6,188 nt of DNA. Origin: Bordetella parapertussis (lineage in GTDB: Bacteria; Pseudomonadota; Gammaproteobacteria; Burkholderiales; Burkholderiaceae_C). The position numbers and the translations under genes were made by a program. Below the pieces are notes generated by a model. The model had not been told where the DNA came from and searched no databases. It worked only from the letters and a program-made list of their open reading frames with translations. Location: contig CAMDKD010000064.1 in assembly GCA_945901125.1 (NCBI GenBank), forward strand, positions 1-6,188, written 5' to 3'. Below are positions 6,042-6,188 of the stretch, piece after piece; position 1 is the stretch's first letter; each line of letters begins with the position of its first letter.

Positions 6042-6188
6042 GTAAGCGGCTGGCCACGGCACCTTGACCGTTGCGCCAATTCAGGGTTGCGTTTCCCAGC
6101 GGTGGGGTAACAGCTCGTCTATGCGACTGTTCATGTGGCCAGGCAGTCTCGTCAGCACATCCTTGAGATAAGCCCACGGATCATGGCC
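6042..6188 (-). mobile_element. Terminus of an IS66-family insertion sequence
   Basis: The element edge is placed at 6042, where GTAAGCGGCTGGCCACGG begins. IS66-family ends start with GTAA and generate 8-bp target duplications, so the adjacent CCATGAAT (6034-6041) would be one duplication copy; the other is outside the window. The element contains the 3' end of tnpC on the minus strand. It inserted 22 bp after the photolyase stop codon and does not damage that gene. Confidence 0.82.
6081..6188 (-). CDS. tnpC: IS66-family transposase TnpC, C-terminal 35 codons
   Basis: The visible C-terminus reads GHDPWAYLKDVLTRLPGH, then MNSRIDELLPHRWETQP and a stop (complement of 6081-6083). The HDPWAYLKDVL-x-RLP and I-x-ELLPH-x-W motifs are the standard ending of IS66 transposases. 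TnpC is the DDE transposase of the element and normally works with TnpA and TnpB. The rest of the gene is outside the window, so its integrity is unknown. The short gap from stop codon to element end (about 39 bp) is normal for this family. Confidence 0.88.
   Translation of the reverse strand, partial: GHDPWAYLKDVLTRLPGHMNSRIDELLPHRWETQP

Overview
The window looks like part of a betaproteobacterial (Burkholderiales-type) genome. This is inferred from the style of the hybrid kinase and REC-cyclase proteins, the moderate GC content and the IS21/IS66 elements; no single marker gene proves it. All host genes lie on the + strand. Each edge of the window is the end of a different insertion sequence, and both IS transposase genes read on the minus strand.

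Left edge (1 to about 148): terminus of an IS21-family element, with the first codons of istA and two diverged terminal repeats. It abuts a host gene whose 5' half is missing: a hybrid histidine kinase that keeps only its ATPase (HATPase_c) and C-terminal receiver domains (149-1025). Next is a response regulator fused to a class III adenylate cyclase (1101-2191), split by a one-base frameshift between the two domains. These two genes look like a former phosphorelay producing cAMP.

Centre and right (2261-6019): a tight five-gene operon for light and DNA repair. In order it encodes a TIGR03643/DUF2805 protein, a 57-residue Cys-rich protein, a 57-residue DUF2256 zinc-ribbon protein, an atypical FAD-binding photolyase/cryptochrome, and an iron-sulfur (6-4) photolyase/cryptochrome of the PhrB/FeS-BCP class. 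DUF2256 overlaps the flavoprotein by ATGA. The last gene is interrupted by an in-frame TAG where a relative has Tyr, so a single base change explains it; all four iron-sulfur cysteines remain downstream.

Right edge (6042-6188): terminus and last 35 codons of an IS66-family transposase, inserted 22 bp after the photolyase stop codon.

Three independent lesions in about 6 kb (IS truncation, frameshift, nonsense codon) with an IS on both sides suggest a decaying or recently rearranged segment, although sequencing or assembly error could explain the two small lesions. The first four photolyase-operon genes look intact. The main points of interest are the uncharacterised small proteins fixed in a photolyase operon, the altered flavin and electron-transfer residues of the first flavoprotein, and its C-terminal QLGFDF, which resembles a sliding-clamp binding motif.
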